Positions 63,320 through 64,000 of a stretch of 64,000 nucleotides of DNA are shown piece after piece. This DNA comes from Meiothermus sp. Pnk-1. GTDB taxonomy: Bacteria; Deinococcota; Deinococci; Deinococcales; Thermaceae. A program made the translations under genes and the position numbers. The stretch lies in contig NZ_QKOB01000006.1 of NCBI RefSeq assembly GCF_003226535.1, forward strand, positions 211,136 to 275,135. Reading direction: 5' to 3'. Each line of letters begins with the position of its first letter. Positions within the stretch are counted from its first letter, which is position 1. The notes under the pieces are model-generated. The model ran no database searches and was not told the DNA's origin. It worked only from the letters and a program-made list of their open reading frames with translations.

Positions 63320-64000
63320 GTGTTCGACTTTCGCATCACCACCCAGGCAGGCCGAGCCCGCACCGGGCTCTTGCAGACCCCGCACGGTTTGGTGCACACC
63401 CCGCTCTTCATGCCGGTGGGTACGCTAGGCTCGGTCAAGGGCCTCAGCCCCCAGGAGATTCAGGAGATCGGTTCGCAGATCGTCCTGGCCAACACCTATC
63501 ACCTGCTCTTGCGCCCCGGCCCCGAGCGAGTAAGAGCCCTGGGCGGGCTGCACCGCTTCGCCGCCTATAGCGGCCCCTGGCTCACCGACTCCGGCGGCTT
63601 CCAGGTGATGAGCCTAGGCCACCTGCGGCGCATCTCGGAGGAAGGGGTGGTCTTTCAAAGCCATATCAACGGCGACCTGATCGAGCTGTCGCCGGAAAAA
63701 AGCGTAGCCGTGCAGGAAGCGTTGGGGGCAGACGTCATCATGGCCTTTGACGAGTGCCCACCCTACCCGGCCCACCGGGAGTATATGAAGGAGTCCATCG
63801 AGCGAACCCTGCGCTGGCTCGAGCGCTGCCTGAAGGCCAAAACCCGCCCCGACCAAGCCCTCTTTGCCATCGCCCAGGGAGGGATAGACCTCGAGCTGCG
63901 CAGAATAAGCACGGAGGCCACAGTCGCCTACGACACCCCCGGATTCGCCATCGGTGGGCTCGCCGTAGGCGAGCCCAAGGAGGCCATGTACCCGGCGGTG
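63320..64000 (+). CDS. tgt: queuine tRNA-ribosyltransferase, 3' end outside window
   Basis: 227 visible residues of a TIM-barrel enzyme exchanging guanine 34 for preQ1 (bacteria) in tRNAs with GUN anticodons. HTPLFMPVGTLGSVKGL, IVLANTYHLLLRPG, the catalytic Asp in LTDSGGFQVMSLG, DVIMAFDECPPYPA and FAIAQGGIDLELRR are visible; the protein breaks off after IGGLAVGEPKEAMYPAV. The start GTG follows TAAAAT by six bases. Works with the precursor transporter at 58.1 kb. Confidence 0.96.
   Translation, partial: MFDFRITTQAGRARTGLLQTPHGLVHTPLFMPVGTLGSVKGLSPQEIQEIGSQIVLANTYHLLLRPGPERVRALGGLHRFAAYSGPWLTDSGGFQVMSLGHLRRISEEGVVFQSHINGDLIELSPEKSVAVQEALGADVIMAFDECPPYPAHREYMKESIERTLRWLERCLKAKTRPDQALFAIAQGGIDLELRRISTEATVAYDTPGFAIGGLAVGEPKEAMYPAV

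Overview
The window looks like a chromosomal segment of a thermophilic Thermaceae bacterium, most probably Meiothermus-like. This is inferred from G+C-rich codon use, Thermus-like protein sequences (xylose isomerase, HslU/V, the hem genes) and many TANNNT -10 boxes sitting 6-7 nt before start codons, as expected for leaderless mRNAs in Deinococcus-Thermus. I see no rRNA, tRNA or CRISPR array.

Layout. 1-5.4 kb (minus): NurA-like protein (cut by the edge), TPR protein, hslU, hslV, signal peptidase I, patatin. 5.5-8.6 kb: small Ser/Thr kinase, a degraded IS256-like element with 10-bp target repeats, and a NYN protein. 8.7-14.7 kb: ppc, amidohydrolase, Nudix hydrolase, ribF, DUF4258 protein. 14.9-16.2 kb: ISKra4-like element with a -1 frameshift. 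16.9-28.5 kb: an almost complete heme locus of the coproporphyrin-dependent type (hemL diverging from hemA-C-D-B-[sensor kinase-response regulator]-E-Q-H-Y). 28.5-35.5 kb: ABC permease, 3D-domain protein, Asp23 and DAK2 proteins, a subtilisin-like lipoprotein with an elaborate RNA leader, and a TRAP binding protein. 35.5-45.0 kb: a large BTAD/TPR regulator and a phosphorelay with a nine-PAS kinase. 45.1-50.8 kb: ald with a divergent Lrp regulator, truB, and a PAP2/haloperoxidase-like protein divergent from a CRTAC-type protein. 50.9-55.6 kb: xylFHG-xylA behind a consensus promoter with an operator-like palindrome. 55.6-64 kb: enoyl-CoA hydratase, rluB, hpt, queuosine-precursor transporter, VanW protein, sulfite-oxidase-like protein, DUF190-crcB, protoglobin and tgt (cut by the edge).

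Most unusual signals. (1) A dispersed intergenic family built of consecutive 7-bp units centred on GTCGTAC, with up to eight units in perfect 7-bp phase. (2) Two mutually overlapping hairpins in the leader of the S8 protease, one holding the Shine-Dalgarno sequence in its loop and the start codon in its stem. (3) A two-component system translationally coupled inside the heme operon. (4) Two copies of a 31-bp palindrome-bearing segment inserted in frame in the IS256-like transposase. (5) Strong excess of CTCGAG throughout.

Sequence motifs and coordinates were read directly. Family assignments rest on recognised motifs, and functions of regulatory elements are inference.
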